Source of the DNA: DATJFQ01 sp035495555
GTDB taxonomy: Bacteria; Acidobacteriota; Vicinamibacteria; Vicinamibacterales; 2-12-FULL-66-21
DNA: 24,106 nucleotides
Assembly: GCA_035495555.1 (NCBI GenBank)
Contig: DATJFQ010000099.1
Span: forward strand, 1 to 24,106
Direction: 5' to 3'
Both the position numbers and the translations under genes were made by a program. Positions 23,674-24,106 of the stretch are shown here, piece after piece (position 1 is the first letter of the stretch; each line of letters opens with the position of its first letter). Under the pieces are notes generated by a model, which made no database searches, was not told the origin of the DNA, and saw only the letters and a list, made by a program, of their open reading frames with translations.

Positions 23674-23737
23674 AACTCCCAACTCCCAATTCCCAACTCC
23701 CAAAATCTGAAATCTCAAATCTCAAATCTTAAATTTC
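23674..23737. repeat. Heptamer tandem repeat array between converging genes
   Basis: Nine seven-base units fill the gap almost exactly. Four are of the form AACTCCC (one AATTCCC) at 23674-23701. After one extra A, five are of the form AAATCTC (variants AAATCTG, AAATCTT, AAATTTC) at 23703-23737. On this strand the array contains only A, C and T apart from a single G, so it is strongly strand-asymmetric. It starts five bases after the MgtC stop and ends next to the stop of the converging gene. Heptamer arrays (STRR sequences) are known from cyanobacteria; the origin here is unknown. Confidence 0.88.
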
Positions 23738-24106
23738 TTATCGCCCGACCTTGCGCGGCGGGCGCCGCGGCGCATCGGGTGGGACCGGCGGCATGCCCGC
23801 TTCGGTCCAGGCGGCGGTAATCACCGAGGCCACGCCCGAAATCGCCTGGCCGAGCCGCCGCTCGAGGATCGGCTGCGTCCTGGCCAGGAACGCGTCGAAG
23901 TAGGCGTCGTCGTAGGTGTCGCGTCCGGCGATTGCCGCGCGGTCGGCCGCGAGCACGGGTTCCGCCAGCTGATAGCTGTCGGTCAGCGTCGCGAACGCGA
24001 ACTCGCGCGCACTGGCGATCTGCGTCAGGGACGGCGGGGTGATGTGCAGCCGTCCGCTGTAGCGCTCGAACAACTCGGTCTCGAAGCGCGAGTGCACGCC
24101 GTTTTG
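23738..24106 (-). CDS. C-terminal part of a secreted-type protein, possibly S1/P1-nuclease-like (cut by window end)
   Basis: The frame is open from the window edge to a TAA at 23738, giving about 122 residues. An internal GTG at 24097 is unlikely to be the true start, because coding continues beyond it (QNG-VHSRFETELF). Visible features are HSRFETELFERYSGRLHI, a helical segment ASAREFAFATLTDSYQ, then ADRAAIAGRDTYDDAYFDAF, and a proline- and arginine-rich tail. This resembles the C-terminal half of S1/P1-nuclease or phospholipase-C-like zinc proteins, but the zinc-binding histidines would be upstream, outside the window. The family call is a guess; the existence of the gene is well supported. 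Confidence 0.6.
   Translation of the reverse strand, partial: QNGVHSRFETELFERYSGRLHITPPSLTQIASAREFAFATLTDSYQLAEPVLAADRAAIAGRDTYDDAYFDAFLARTQPILERRLGQAISGVASVITAAWTEAGMPPVPPDAPRRPPRKVGR

Overview
The window is high-GC, gene-dense bacterial DNA with no rRNA, tRNA, transposase or CRISPR array that I could find. The lipid A genes (lpxD, lpxB), a YqgE/AlgH protein and an outer-membrane beta-barrel protein indicate a diderm (Gram-negative) organism. The set of ECF sigma / zf-HC2 anti-sigma / secreted HEAT-repeat proteins, paired M16 peptidases and a matrixin-like protease looks most like an Acidobacteriota genome, perhaps the Vicinamibacteria. That placement is inference from remembered gene content; nothing here identifies the species.

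Layout. (1) 1-329, minus: start of a rhomboid protease with an N-terminal zinc ribbon, cut by the window edge, divergent from (2) 370-1302, an NAD-dependent SDR epimerase/dehydratase that may be leaderless. (3) 1363-5419, plus: a small zinc-knuckle protein, then an ECF sigma factor, its membrane anti-sigma factor and two secreted HEAT-repeat proteins. (4) 12749-5431, minus: six closely packed genes, namely a two-gene osmoprotectant ABC importer (ATPase, then a permease fused to its binding protein), aconitase, epoxyqueuosine reductase QueG, a UdgX-type uracil-DNA glycosylase and YqgE. (5) 12825-13282, plus: two overlapping genes for tiny, highly charged, probably disordered proteins, followed by a GATC-rich inverted-repeat cluster (13284-13480). 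(6) 22287-13487, minus: an eight-gene envelope run: a K+/H+-exchange-related membrane protein, lpxD, catalytic and non-catalytic M16 peptidases, lpxB, a secreted protein of unknown function, a matrixin-like protease and a beta-barrel protein. Four of its junctions overlap by 1-4 bases. (7) 22425-24106: a secreted unknown protein, a 47-residue lmo0937-type membrane protein with a convincing sigma-54 promoter, an MgtC/SapB membrane protein, a strict heptamer repeat array (23674-23737), and the C-terminal part of a possible S1/P1-nuclease-like protein cut by the window end.

How the parts fit. Most of the window concerns the cell envelope and stress: lipid A synthesis, envelope proteolysis, an extracytoplasmic sigma circuit, osmolyte uptake, and small stress-type proteins. 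The least explained elements are the two tiny charged proteins, which share an identical 14-base ribosome-binding/start sequence with the sigma-54-linked small membrane protein, and the two different AT-rich repeat arrays, each filling a gap between converging genes.
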